From Paracoccaceae bacterium (lineage in GTDB: Bacteria > Pseudomonadota > Alphaproteobacteria > Rhodobacterales > Rhodobacteraceae), in contig JAFGVZ010000123.1 of assembly GCA_016937725.1 (NCBI GenBank), positions 1 through 42,310 on the forward strand: DNA of 42,310 nt, written 5' to 3'. Shown one piece after another: positions 26,882 through 36,565 of the stretch (the first letter of the stretch is position 1; every line of letters starts with the position of its first letter). The translations under genes were made by a program, and so were the position numbers. Below the pieces are notes generated by a model that saw only the letters and a program-made list of their open reading frames with translations, ran no database searches and was not told where the DNA came from.

Positions 26882-28051
26882 TTATTCGGCACCGACGGCT
26901 TTTGCGTATTGACGCTCTATCGCCTCATCCTGCGATTTGGGGCCGGGCAGGGGAAACTCCTCTTCCGGCAACCCTTCGCGCGACAGCAGCACCGCGACGG
27001 GGCGTGCAGCGGGGATATGCGAGCAGACGATCATCACCGCAACCATGAAGGGCACCGCCAGAAACATGCCGGGCACGCCCCAGACCGCGCCCCAGAAGGC
27101 GAGCGAGATGATAATGCCAAAGGATGACAGGCGAAGCGTCTTTCCCATCAGCATCGGGTCGATCACGTTGCCCAGCAAGAACTGGATCATGCCCGCGATG
27201 ACGAAAATCAGGATCGCGGTCGAAGGATCCGCCACTTGAATATAGGCGACCAGCGTGACGATCAGCGTGGCGATGATGGAGCCGACCGAGGGGATGAAGT
27301 TCAGCACGAAGGTCAAAAGCGCCATGGCCAGCGCGAATTGCAGGTTGAACACGCTCAGCAGCACGAAGATCAGGGCGCCGGTGACAGCCGAAATCAGCGT
27401 TTTGACCAAGAGATAGCGGTTCACCCGACGAATGATCGACCCGATAATCGCGCTGACGCGTGTGGCTTGCGCGCGGTCACCCATCAGGTTTTCCAACTTG
27501 GTGCCAAACCAGACACGTTCGGCGAACAGAAAGCCCACGAACAGGATGATCAGCACCACTTGGCTAAGCAGCGACCCCGCTTGACCCGCCGCCGAGCGCA
27601 GATAGCCCGAAATCTCGATCGAGCGGACGGTGGCCAGAACCGAGGCTTCAACATCTTCCCCCATCCACCCGAACATGCGCGCGATGGCGCGTTGTGCGTC
27701 TTCTGTATAAGCCAGCGTTGTGGTCAGAACCGTGTTGATCTGGGAAATGACCAAGCCCACCAATGTCAGCAAGCCCGACGCGATCAGCACCACCGCCAGC
27801 ACGGAGGCCACCCAGTTTGTCACCCGAAAATTACCGATCTTCATGCTCTGGATCGAATTGATCGCGTCAGAGGTGAGCGAGAACAGGATGATCGCAATGG
27901 CGAGCGAGATCAGGATGAACTTGGCCTGAACCAGCAAAAACAGCACCACCGCGAAGGCGATGATCCCCATCAGCCATGTTTGAAGCCGGAACTTCTCGCC
28001 AAAGCTTAGGCGCGCGGACAGGGGCGTGATGGTTTTTGAGTTTTCCGACAT
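26882..28051 (-). CDS. AI-2E family transporter (PF01594-type membrane protein)
   Basis: MSENSKTITPLSARLSFGEKFRLQTWLMGIIAFAVVLFLLVQAKFILI...FVLNFIPSVGSIIATL...LLGNVIDPMLMGKTLRLSSFGIIISLAFWGAVWGVPGMFLAVPFM. Confidence 0.92.
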   Translation of the reverse strand: MSENSKTITPLSARLSFGEKFRLQTWLMGIIAFAVVLFLLVQAKFILISLAIAIILFSLTSDAINSIQSMKIGNFRVTNWVASVLAVVLIASGLLTLVGLVISQINTVLTTTLAYTEDAQRAIARMFGWMGEDVEASVLATVRSIEISGYLRSAAGQAGSLLSQVVLIILFVGFLFAERVWFGTKLENLMGDRAQATRVSAIIGSIIRRVNRYLLVKTLISAVTGALIFVLLSVFNLQFALAMALLTFVLNFIPSVGSIIATLIVTLVAYIQVADPSTAILIFVIAGMIQFLLGNVIDPMLMGKTLRLSSFGIIISLAFWGAVWGVPGMFLAVPFMVAVMIVCSHIPAARPVAVLLSREGLPEEEFPLPGPKSQDEAIERQYAKAVGAE

Positions 28052-28141
28052 GTTCCGAAGGCTACGCTGCGACAAAGCGAAGTATGCGGGCGAAACCGGC
28101 CCTCGGCAAGCCACGATCCAGACAAAGCGATCGCGCGCGCA

Positions 28142-29035
28142 TCAGCGTTGCCCCGCGCGCAAAATATAGGCCGCGATCGCGTCCAATTCGGTCTTGTCCA
28201 ACTGCCCCAAATTGGCGATCACCTTGGCCATCGACCCGCCTGCCACATCGAATGAGGGCGTGAAGCCGGTTTCCAGGTAGGCGCTGATGTCGAATGCCGT
28301 CCAGGTGAAGTCGTCGCCCGCAATGGGCGGAATACGCCCGCTGCCCGACGGGTTGGGCGCGCCTTGCAACCATTGGGCGGTATCCATTCCGCCCAGAACG
28401 TCGCGCGGCGTGTGGCATTCGGCGCAATGCGCCAAGGCTTCGGCCAGGTAGCGGCCTTGGGTTTCTTGCGTGGTCATCTCGCCGGTCACGACAAAGTCGC
28501 GGTCCATATACAGCGCCTTCCAGACGCCAAGGCTGCGGCGGATATTGAAGGGAAAGCCCAGATCATGTGCGCGCGAGGGCGTGGCATCGGCGGGCAAGGT
28601 CATCATGTAAGCATACAAGTCCGCGATGTCTTGCGGGTCGGCCTTGGCGTAAGAGGTGTAGGGAAAGGCAGGGTAATAATGCTGCCCTTGGGGCGAAACT
28701 CCGCGCATGACCGCATTCATGAACTCTGCTTGGGTCCAGCCGCCAATGCCGTGGTCCGGGTCCGGGCTGATATTGGGTGCGTAGAAGGTGCCGAACTGGG
28801 TTTCGAACACTGCGCCGCCGCGCAAGACCTTGGGGTCTGCACCATCTTCGCTGCCCATGTGGCAAGAGGCGCATCCGCCCGCCAGAAATATGCGCTCACC
28901 GGACTGAGCATCGCCCGTCAGGCGCTCGGACACGGTCGCGGGCAGACCCATGGGCTGCGTGATATACCATCCCAGCGCGACCCCGGCGACCCCGGCGACG
29001 CCAAGGCCCAGCACCAGATACCCCAAGCGTTTCAT
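28142..29035 (-). CDS. Membrane-anchored diheme c-type cytochrome
   Basis: N-terminal TM/signal; two CXXCH motifs (CASCH, CAECH). Confidence 0.88.
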   Translation of the reverse strand: MKRLGYLVLGLGVAGVAGVALGWYITQPMGLPATVSERLTGDAQSGERIFLAGGCASCHMGSEDGADPKVLRGGAVFETQFGTFYAPNISPDPDHGIGGWTQAEFMNAVMRGVSPQGQHYYPAFPYTSYAKADPQDIADLYAYMMTLPADATPSRAHDLGFPFNIRRSLGVWKALYMDRDFVVTGEMTTQETQGRYLAEALAHCAECHTPRDVLGGMDTAQWLQGAPNPSGSGRIPPIAGDDFTWTAFDISAYLETGFTPSFDVAGGSMAKVIANLGQLDKTELDAIAAYILRAGQR

Positions 29036-29055
29036 GCGACTGCCCTTTCAGCGGT

Positions 29056-29090
29056 AAAACGGGCCGCCCCAGCCTTGCTGTAGCGGCCCG
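29056..29090 (-). terminator. Intrinsic terminator downstream of the cytochrome c' gene
   Basis: CGGGCCGC/GCGGCCCG 8-bp stem with inner CAGC/GCTG, followed on the minus strand by TTTT. Confidence 0.75.
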
Positions 29091-29115
29091 CCTTGTCTAT
29101 CCAGAAAACCGAAAC

Positions 29116-29571
29116 TCAGCTTTCTTCGCGGTAAGCCTCGTGGCAGGCGCCGCAGCTTGCACCCACAGCCCCAACAGCCGGGCGCAGCGCGTCCAGCCCG
29201 TTGCCCGCTGCCGCTTGCAGCGCAACCGAGGCTTCTTGCAGGGCCACGAATTTGGCGGTGAAATCGTCCAGGTTTTCCCAGATCTCCGCCTTGGCGCGGG
29301 TTTCCATGATCGAGGACGAATCGGTCCCCTCGGGCCACAGACGCGACTGGTCATGGCGGGTCAGGTGGAACAGGTTGTCGGCGGCGGTTTGTGCCATGGC
29401 GGCGTCGTAGTCCATCCGGCCCTGGGCCATCCCGCCCAGAACGGCAATGTTGTGGCCATATAGCTTGAACTGCCCCTGACGCGCGGCCACTGTGGGGTTG
29501 TCTTGGGCCAGTGCCGGGGCGGCCAACGCCACCACAAGCGCCGCAGACCCGATGATCTTGGAAAATGCCAT
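29116..29571 (-). CDS. Cytochrome c' / c556-type (C-terminal CGACH heme motif)
   Basis: MAFSKIIGSAALVVALAAPALAQDNPTVAARQGQFKLYGHNIAVLGGMAQG...GASCGACHEAYREES. Confidence 0.88.
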   Translation of the reverse strand: MAFSKIIGSAALVVALAAPALAQDNPTVAARQGQFKLYGHNIAVLGGMAQGRMDYDAAMAQTAADNLFHLTRHDQSRLWPEGTDSSSIMETRAKAEIWENLDDFTAKFVALQEASVALQAAAGNGLDALRPAVGAVGASCGACHEAYREES

Positions 29572-29658
29572 GTCGAAACTCCTCGCAATTGGGCTTAGGT
29601 CTAAAAGCCTAGCCTGCCTTCGTGACGTTTCAAACACACGCAAGCGTGATTGTGCGAT

Positions 29659-30195
29659 TTAGGAAAACCGAACCTTGCCAATATAAGGCAGGTTACGGTT
29701 TCGCTGCGCATAATCAATGCCGTAACCCACGACAAATTCATCTGGTATCTCGAACCCCGTCCAGCGCGCGCGAATGTCCACTTCGCGGCGCGAGGGTTTG
29801 TCCAGCAGCGCGCAGACCTCCAGCCGGGCCGGATTGCGCGCCAGCAGCATCTGTAACACGTGGTGCAGCGTAAAGCCGGTATCGACAATGTCTTCCACGA
29901 CCAGCACGTCGCGCCCTTCGATCTTGCCCGACAGGTCTTTCAGAATGCGCACCTCGCGCGAGGATTGGGTGCTGTTGCCGTAGCTCGACGCTTCCAGAAA
30001 ATCGACCTCCACAGGAAGGTCAATTTCGCGCACCAGATCGGCGATGAAAATGAACGACCCGCGCAACAGCCCCACCACAACCAGCTTTTCCGTGGCGGCG
30101 AATTCGCGCGTAATTTCTTCGGCCAGTTCCTCGACCCGCGCGGCAATTTGCTTGGCGCTGATCATCTGGTCAATCTCGTAGGGTTTTTGCGACAT
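29659..30195 (-). CDS. hpt: Hypoxanthine phosphoribosyltransferase
   Basis: [75 protein letters not shown]. Confidence 0.95.
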   Translation of the reverse strand: MSQKPYEIDQMISAKQIAARVEELAEEITREFAATEKLVVVGLLRGSFIFIADLVREIDLPVEVDFLEASSYGNSTQSSREVRILKDLSGKIEGRDVLVVEDIVDTGFTLHHVLQMLLARNPARLEVCALLDKPSRREVDIRARWTGFEIPDEFVVGYGIDYAQRNRNLPYIGKVRFS

Positions 30196-30263
30196 CTCGG
30201 CCCCTTGATTTTTCGAACCAAGTCTAAGACATGTCCTGCCCAGACAAAAGGCCCGATCCACGC

Positions 30264-30710
30264 ATGCCCAAGCATACCGAACATCGCCACATGCCCTACA
30301 CGGCCCAACAGATCTATGATCTGGTCGCAGATGTGGCACGCTACCCGGAATTTCTGCCCTGGACCGCCGCGGCGCGCATCCGCTCGCGCGAACCTATTGT
30401 AGGCGGCGAAGAGATGCTGGCCGATCTGGTCATCTCCTTCAAGGTGTTCCGCGAACGTTTCGGCAGCCGGGTGCGACTGTTCCCCGACGATGGCGTGATC
30501 GACACCGCTTATCTGGACGGACCTTTCAAGCACATGGTGTCGCGCTGGACGGTGACGGACGCAGAGGATGGCGGCTGCATTGTCGATTTCCACGTCGATT
30601 TCGAATTCCGCAACCCGATGCTGCAAAAGATCATCGGGGTGGTATTCGACCAAGCCATGCGCCGCGTGGTGGGCGCATTCGAAGCTAGGGCCAAGGCGCT
30701 TTACGGCTAG
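30264..30710 (+). CDS. Coq10/RatA-like START-domain (coenzyme Q-binding) protein
   Basis: [39 protein letters not shown]...[13 protein letters not shown]...[20 protein letters not shown]. Confidence 0.9.
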   Translation: MPKHTEHRHMPYTAQQIYDLVADVARYPEFLPWTAAARIRSREPIVGGEEMLADLVISFKVFRERFGSRVRLFPDDGVIDTAYLDGPFKHMVSRWTVTDAEDGGCIVDFHVDFEFRNPMLQKIIGVVFDQAMRRVVGAFEARAKALYG

Positions 30711-31174
30711 GCCCGCAGCCGCGCCAGAACCATCGCCAGCGCGTGCTCGACCGTGGCCGCACGCACAGCGTCGCGCCCGATAGCGCCGAACTCGACCGTT
30801 TGCGTGACCACGTCTTGCGCATCGGCCAACCCAAAGCAGACGCGCCCCTCGGGCTTGTGCTCTGACCCGCCGGGGCCGGCAATGCCCGTGACCGCGATCG
30901 CTAAACCTGCTTGCGACTGCGCCAAAGCGCCCGCCGCCATCTCGGCGGCGACGGCCTCCGACACCGCGCCATGCGCGTCGAGCGTGGCTTGGCGCACCCC
31001 CAGCATGTCGCGCTTGGCGGCGTTGGAATAGGTCACGAAGCCCCGGTCCACCACGTCGGACGATCCCGGAACGGCGGTTAGCGCCGCCATGATCAGCCCG
31101 CCCGTGCAGCTTTCCGCCGCCGCCAGCATCACGCCGCGCGCGCGTGCCGCGTCCAATACAGCCGCCGCGTTCAT
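30707..31174 (-). CDS. pncC: CinA C-terminal family nicotinamide-nucleotide amidase
   Basis: MLAAAESCTGGLIMAALTAVPGSSDVVDRGFVTYSNAAKRDMLGV...GIAGPGG. Confidence 0.92.
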   Translation of the reverse strand: MNAAAVLDAARARGVMLAAAESCTGGLIMAALTAVPGSSDVVDRGFVTYSNAAKRDMLGVRQATLDAHGAVSEAVAAEMAAGALAQSQAGLAIAVTGIAGPGGSEHKPEGRVCFGLADAQDVVTQTVEFGAIGRDAVRAATVEHALAMVLARLRA

Positions 31175-31668
31175 GCGCCCATCATCCCGTGGCTGACCAC
31201 GGCGGCCACGGCCACGACCAGAGTGGCCAAAGCGCCCGCGATCACATCGTCCAGCATAACGCCCAAGGGTGTGTGCATCCGGTCCGCCAACCCCACCGGG
31301 CCGGGCTTCCAGATGTCGAACGCGCGAAAGGCCAGAAATGCAGCCAGCCAACCGGGCCAAAGCGCTGTCACCGGCACGCCTTGCATCATCGCGCCCAAAG
31401 ACACGGGCCAAAGTGCGATCCACATGCCCACGACTTCGTCGATGACAATCTCGGACGGGTCGGCATCGGGTGTCTCACGCGTCTCGGCAATGGTGGCCCA
31501 CCAGCCAAGGGCGAAGGCCACGAATGTCGCCGCCAACAGCAACCAAAATCCGCCCAGAACATGCAAGGCCCAAGCCACCGGCAGGGCGGCAAGCGAGCCC
31601 CAGGTGCCGGGGGCAGGGCGCAGGAAGCCCACGCCGCCAAATGTGGCGATCATGCTTGTCATGCGCAT
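31171..31668 (-). CDS. pgpA: Phosphatidylglycerophosphatase A
   Basis: MIATFGGVGFLRPAPGTWGSLAALPVAW...DPSEIVIDEVVGMWIAL...AFRAFDIWKPGPVGLADR. Confidence 0.92.
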   Translation of the reverse strand: MRMTSMIATFGGVGFLRPAPGTWGSLAALPVAWALHVLGGFWLLLAATFVAFALGWWATIAETRETPDADPSEIVIDEVVGMWIALWPVSLGAMMQGVPVTALWPGWLAAFLAFRAFDIWKPGPVGLADRMHTPLGVMLDDVIAGALATLVVAVAAVVSHGMMGA

Positions 31669-31714
31669 GTGTGAACCCTCTTCATCTTGCTAAAAATACT
31701 CAAAAACTCACCTC

Positions 31715-32866
31715 TCAGCCCGCGATCAGGCAGGCCGTGGCGAGTGCCGCGATGCCTTCTTCCCGACCGGTGAAACCCAGTCGTTCAGACGTGGTGGCCT
31801 TCACGCTCACGCGCCCAATTTCGACCCCCATGATCCGCGCAAGCTCTGCCTGCATCGCGCCTGCATGAGGGCCGATCTTGGGATATTCGCAGACCAGCGT
31901 CACATCACAATTTCCAAGCGCGTATCCGCGCGCGCGCGCCATCTCAATGGCATGGCGCAAGAAGATATGGCTGGCCGCGCCCTTCCATTGCGGGTCCGAG
32001 GGCGGGAAATGGCGGCCTATATCACCCTCGGCCAGCGCGCCATAGATCGCGTCGGTCAAGGCATGCATGCCCACATCGGCATCGGAATGGCCTTGCAAAC
32101 CGCGCCCATGCGGCACCTTCACCCCGCACAGCCAGCACCCATCGCCGTGGCCAAAGCGGTGCACGTCATAGCCGTTGCCAAGGCGAATATCGGTCATTGC
32201 AGGTTTCCTTGCGTGCAAAAGCGACTCTGCCCGGTCGAAATCGGGCGGGTAGGTCAGCTTGAAATTATCGTCATCCCCGGCGACCAGCGCCACGGGCAAG
32301 CCGCTGGCGCGTGCGATCTCGACATCGTCAGGCGCATCGCCCGGCCACGCCCGGTACGCGGCCAGAAGCGGCGCGAAATGAAACCCTTGCGGGGTTTGGG
32401 CGCGGTATAGCCCGTCGCGCGAGACGGGCTCGCCCACATGGCCCGCAGTCCCGCGCCACAATGCATCGACCACGGCAAGGGCAGGGGCGGCAGCGGGGCT
32501 GTCATCCAGCGCCGCCAGCACATCGGCGATAATCCGTGCCGACACAAAAGGTCGCGCCCCGTCATGGATCAGCACACGGGCGGGTGGATCGCTTGCCAGC
32601 ACATCGAGCGCGGCACGCACCGATGCGGTGCGCGTGGCCCCGCCGCCCACAAGGGTTACTCCGCTTAGGTCTAGACTGCGTGCGCGGTCCATATCGTCCG
32701 GGTGTAAAACCAGCACCAGACGCGACACTCCGCCTGCACGCAAGGCGTCCAGCGTCCAGGCCAGAACCGGACGACCGGCCAGCTTGCGCCACTGCTTCGG
32801 CAAGCCTTGGCCCGCGCGGGTGCCGCGCCCGGCGGCAACAATAATGGCGGCTGTGGTTTTGGTCAT
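31715..32866 (-). CDS. ispDF: Bifunctional IspD/IspF (2-C-methyl-D-erythritol 4-phosphate cytidylyltransferase / 2,4-cyclodiphosphate synthase)
   Basis: [35 protein letters not shown]... followed by [47 protein letters not shown]. Confidence 0.96.
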   Translation of the reverse strand: MTKTTAAIIVAAGRGTRAGQGLPKQWRKLAGRPVLAWTLDALRAGGVSRLVLVLHPDDMDRARSLDLSGVTLVGGGATRTASVRAALDVLASDPPARVLIHDGARPFVSARIIADVLAALDDSPAAAPALAVVDALWRGTAGHVGEPVSRDGLYRAQTPQGFHFAPLLAAYRAWPGDAPDDVEIARASGLPVALVAGDDDNFKLTYPPDFDRAESLLHARKPAMTDIRLGNGYDVHRFGHGDGCWLCGVKVPHGRGLQGHSDADVGMHALTDAIYGALAEGDIGRHFPPSDPQWKGAASHIFLRHAIEMARARGYALGNCDVTLVCEYPKIGPHAGAMQAELARIMGVEIGRVSVKATTSERLGFTGREEGIAALATACLIAG

Positions 32867-33060
32867 CACTCTGGCCTTGTTCTGCGCCATCTATATGCAC
32901 GGGGCGCGGCGTGCTGACAATGCGCGCGAACCTCCGCCGGAGTTGCACATTAAATAGGCGCATGATGAAATATTCGCCAAGCCATGGGTGGTTCGGTTTG
33001 CCTTGAGAGGCCCATCTGGGTATCTGATACAACTATGACACGCACCCTTTGCTGCCGCAT

Positions 33061-34047
33061 ATGACCCAAATATCAGCTTTAGCGGATCACAAAACCTGCC
33101 CAGTGATTCTTGCGCCAATGGCCGGAATCACCGATCTGCCGTTTCGGCGCGTTGTGGCCGAATTTGGCGCGACCTTGGTCGTGTCCGAAATGGTGGCAAG
33201 CGAAGACATGGTGCGCGCGCGCCCCTCGGCCCGCGCCAAGGCAGAGCTTGATCTGTCCGATGGCAAAACCGCTGTGCAGCTTGCCGGGCGCGATGCGTGG
33301 TGGATGGCGGAAGCCGCACGCATGTTGGCCGATCAAGGCGCGAAGATGATCGACATCAATATGGGGTGCCCGGCGAAAAAAGTTGTCGGCGGTTTGTCCG
33401 GCTCTGCGCTGATGCGCGATCTCGATCATGCGCTGTCGTTGATAGAGGCGGTTGTGGGTGCGGTAGATGTGCCGGTCACCCTGAAAACCCGTCTGGGTTG
33501 GGATGATGCCTGCCTGAACGCGCCGGACCTTGCGCGGCGTGCGGTCAATGCGGGCGTGCAGATGGTCACGATCCACGGGCGCACGCGCTGCCAGTTTTAC
33601 AAAGGCCAAGCCGATTGGGCGGCAATCTCCGCGGTCGTGCAGGCGGCGGATGTGCCGGTCATAGCCAATGGCGACATCACATCCCCACGCGCCGCGCGTC
33701 AGGCTTTGGTGCAATCGGGCGCGGCGGGCGTGATGGTGGGGCGTGGCGCACAGGGCCGCCCGTGGCTTTTGGCGCAGATCGCGGCCAATCTGGCCGGACA
33801 GCCTGAACCCTTGGCACCGCAAGGCTCTGCCCTGGTCGCGTTAGTCGGCGCGCATTACGAGGCGATATTGGCTTTCTACGGGCGTGACTTGGGCCTGCGC
33901 GTGGCGCGCAAACATCTGGGCTGGTATGCCGATGCCGCAGGCGGCTGCGCGGACGCGCGCCGCGCGGTGCTGACAGCCAAGACGCCTGCGGCTGTTCTGG
34001 CCCTGCTTCCGGACCTTCTTACCCCTGTGCAAGAGGCTGCTGCATGA
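33061..34047 (+). CDS. dusB: tRNA dihydrouridine synthase DusB (NifR3 family)
   Basis: VILAPMAGITDLPFRRVVAEFGATLVVSEMVAS...MIDINMGCPAKKVVGGLSGSALM. Confidence 0.96.
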   Translation: MTQISALADHKTCPVILAPMAGITDLPFRRVVAEFGATLVVSEMVASEDMVRARPSARAKAELDLSDGKTAVQLAGRDAWWMAEAARMLADQGAKMIDINMGCPAKKVVGGLSGSALMRDLDHALSLIEAVVGAVDVPVTLKTRLGWDDACLNAPDLARRAVNAGVQMVTIHGRTRCQFYKGQADWAAISAVVQAADVPVIANGDITSPRAARQALVQSGAAGVMVGRGAQGRPWLLAQIAANLAGQPEPLAPQGSALVALVGAHYEAILAFYGRDLGLRVARKHLGWYADAAGGCADARRAVLTAKTPAAVLALLPDLLTPVQEAAA

Positions 34048-35150
34048 CGCCGCCGGCCACTGGGTCTATTTGGGCGGCGTTGCCTGCTCCGGCCTTCATG
34101 GTCGGGCATGTCGATGAGATGGAATGCGTGGCCGATTGCAACCCGGCGGCAGAGCAATTTCTCAGCCTGTCGCGCCGCGCGGTGCTGGGGCGTCCCCTTG
34201 CGCGGCTGATGCAGGTCGATGCCGAAATCGACCGTGCATTGGAACGCTGCCGCGAAAACCGGGCGGCGGTATTCATCAATGATGCCGCCGTCATCATTGG
34301 CACGCGCAAGCCCGTGATCTGCTCGATCCAGCTTGCGCCAATGGTGGACCGCCCCGAACTGGTGCTGATGCTGGTCACCCCGCGCGAGATTGCGGGTAAG
34401 CTGGGCCAAGCGGATGGCATTCGCCATGCCGCGCGCTCTGCCATAGGCATGTCGCAAATGCTGGCGCATGAAATCAAGAACCCGCTGGCCGGGATCACAG
34501 GAGCGGCGCAGCTTCTCTCTATGGGGCTGGAACCGCGCGACCGCGAATTGACCGACCTGATCGTGGCTGAAACCCAACGCATCGTGAACCTGCTGGACCA
34601 GGTCGAGCAATTCGGCAACCAACGCCCGCCCTTGTGCCGCGCGATCAATATTCACGACATTCTGGAACGCGCGCGCCGCTCTGCCGAGGTCGGGTTCGCG
34701 GCGCATATGCGGATCAAAGATGCCTATGACCCGTCCTTGCCACCGGTCTGGGCGGACGGGGATCAATTGTTGCAGGTCTTCCTGAACCTTCTGAAGAACG
34801 CCGGACAAGCACAGCCCAATGGCGGCAATATCCATATTCGCACCTTCTTCGAGCATTCGCTGCGCGTGCGGGCTGCCGACGGGTCCGATGTCGCGCTGCC
34901 CATTCATGTCGAGATTGTCGACGATGGCCCCGGCCTGCCGCCAGAAATTGCCGCCGAGGTCTTCGACCCCTTCGTATCCGGGCGCGAGAATGGCACTGGC
35001 CTCGGTCTGGCGCTGGTGTCGAAGATTATCTCTGCGCATGACGGCTGGGTGTCTGTGGACAGTCGGCCCGGTCGAACGGTGTTTCGTGTTTCCTTGCCGC
35101 GTGCCCCCGAAACCAAGGGCCGCGACACCCAACAAGAGGAGCTTTCCTGA
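34044..35150 (+). CDS. ntrB: Nitrogen regulation sensor histidine kinase NtrB (GlnL)
   Basis: [24 protein letters not shown]-like N-terminus; operon dusB-ntrB-ntrC. Confidence 0.95.
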   Translation: MTPPATGSIWAALPAPAFMVGHVDEMECVADCNPAAEQFLSLSRRAVLGRPLARLMQVDAEIDRALERCRENRAAVFINDAAVIIGTRKPVICSIQLAPMVDRPELVLMLVTPREIAGKLGQADGIRHAARSAIGMSQMLAHEIKNPLAGITGAAQLLSMGLEPRDRELTDLIVAETQRIVNLLDQVEQFGNQRPPLCRAINIHDILERARRSAEVGFAAHMRIKDAYDPSLPPVWADGDQLLQVFLNLLKNAGQAQPNGGNIHIRTFFEHSLRVRAADGSDVALPIHVEIVDDGPGLPPEIAAEVFDPFVSGRENGTGLGLALVSKIISAHDGWVSVDSRPGRTVFRVSLPRAPETKGRDTQQEELS

Positions 35151-36544
35151 TGGATGGCACGGTTCTGGTTGCTGATGACGATCGCACCATCCGCACGGTG
35201 CTGACCCAAGCTTTGACGCGGGCAGGCTGCAAGGTGCATGCCACGTCCAGCCTGACCACGTTGATGCGCTGGGTCGAAGAGGGGCGCGGTGATCTGGTCA
35301 TTACCGATGTGATGATGCCCGATGGCAACGGGATAGAGATGATCCCCAAGATCAGCCAAGAACGGCCCGATTTGCCGGTGATCGTCATTTCGGCGCAGAA
35401 CACCATCATGACCGCCATTCAGGCCAACGAGGTGGACGCGCATGATTACCTGCCCAAACCGTTCGACCTGCCCGACCTGCTGAAACGCGCGGGCACGGCC
35501 ATGAAGAACCGCAAGCTTGTGGCGGCCTCGGCACAGGCGGGTGCTGCGCCCAAACCCGCGCCGCGCGGTGATATGTCCAGCATGGAAGGTTTGCCGCTGG
35601 TCGGGCGCACGCCAGTGATGCAGGACTTGTATCGCCTGATCGCGCGGGTGATGAATTCAGCCATGCCAGTGCTGATCACAGGCGAATCCGGCACTGGAAA
35701 ATCGCTGATTGCGCGCACGCTGCACGACTTGTCCGACCGTCGCGGCCAGCCTTTCATATCTGCTACGGCGGAAGATTTCCGCAGCCCGGATGCTGCTCAG
35801 GCATTGATCTCGCGTGTGCGTTCGGGGTCTTTGCTGCTGGATGAACTGGCGTCTTATGACGCGGATGCGCAATTGCGCGTCGCGCGCTTGCTGGATGGGT
35901 TGCCAGATGATGGCCCGCGCATCATGGCCACAGCCCAGACCAATCTGGCGCAATCCATGGGCGAAGGTAGCCTGCGCGAAGACCTGTATTACAGGTTGAG
36001 CGGTGTCACCTTGGCGGTGCCCGCGCTGCGCGAGCGCATAGACGATCTGGACCCGTTGGCGCGACATTTCCTGTCGCAAGCCGCCGATGATGGCGCGACC
36101 TCGCGCGTGCTTTCACCCGAGGCGCTTGACCTTGTGCGCGGCTATTCGTGGCCGGGAAATGTGCGCCAGTTGCAAAACACGCTGCGCAGGCTGACCTTGA
36201 CCGGGCAGGACCCGATCATCGCCCGCGCAGAGATGGAAATTGCGCTGAAAAGCCAGCCCTCTGCCATGGCGATGGGCGAAGATATGGGGGGCGATTCGCT
36301 GTCGGAATCGACTGCGCGGCATCTGCGCCGCTATTTCGACCTGCATGGGCAAGACCTGCCACAACCGGGGCTATATGCGCGCATCCTGCGCGAGATTGAA
36401 GTGCCCCTGATCGAGATTGCGCTGGATGCCACAGCCGGCAATCAGGCCCGCTGCGCAGAGCTTCTGGGCATAAACCGCAACACACTGCGCAAGAAAATTA
36501 CCGAACTTGATATCGAGGTCTCTCGTCGTCGCAAACTGGCCTGA
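35150..36544 (+). CDS. ntrC: Nitrogen regulation response regulator NtrC (GAFTGA-less, Rhodobacter type)
   Basis: Receiver ([18 protein letters not shown]), AAA+ ([17 protein letters not shown]), Fis-type HTH at C-terminus ([24 protein letters not shown]); no GAFTGA segment. Confidence 0.95.
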   Translation: MDGTVLVADDDRTIRTVLTQALTRAGCKVHATSSLTTLMRWVEEGRGDLVITDVMMPDGNGIEMIPKISQERPDLPVIVISAQNTIMTAIQANEVDAHDYLPKPFDLPDLLKRAGTAMKNRKLVAASAQAGAAPKPAPRGDMSSMEGLPLVGRTPVMQDLYRLIARVMNSAMPVLITGESGTGKSLIARTLHDLSDRRGQPFISATAEDFRSPDAAQALISRVRSGSLLLDELASYDADAQLRVARLLDGLPDDGPRIMATAQTNLAQSMGEGSLREDLYYRLSGVTLAVPALRERIDDLDPLARHFLSQAADDGATSRVLSPEALDLVRGYSWPGNVRQLQNTLRRLTLTGQDPIIARAEMEIALKSQPSAMAMGEDMGGDSLSESTARHLRRYFDLHGQDLPQPGLYARILREIEVPLIEIALDATAGNQARCAELLGINRNTLRKKITELDIEVSRRRKLA

Positions 36545-36565
36545 TTTTGCCATTTTGATGTAGAT

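Noticed and set aside
29637-29648. CACGCAAGCGTG palindrome between hpt and the cytochrome c' gene
   Set aside because: Short; could be a regulator site but nothing supports it beyond symmetry.
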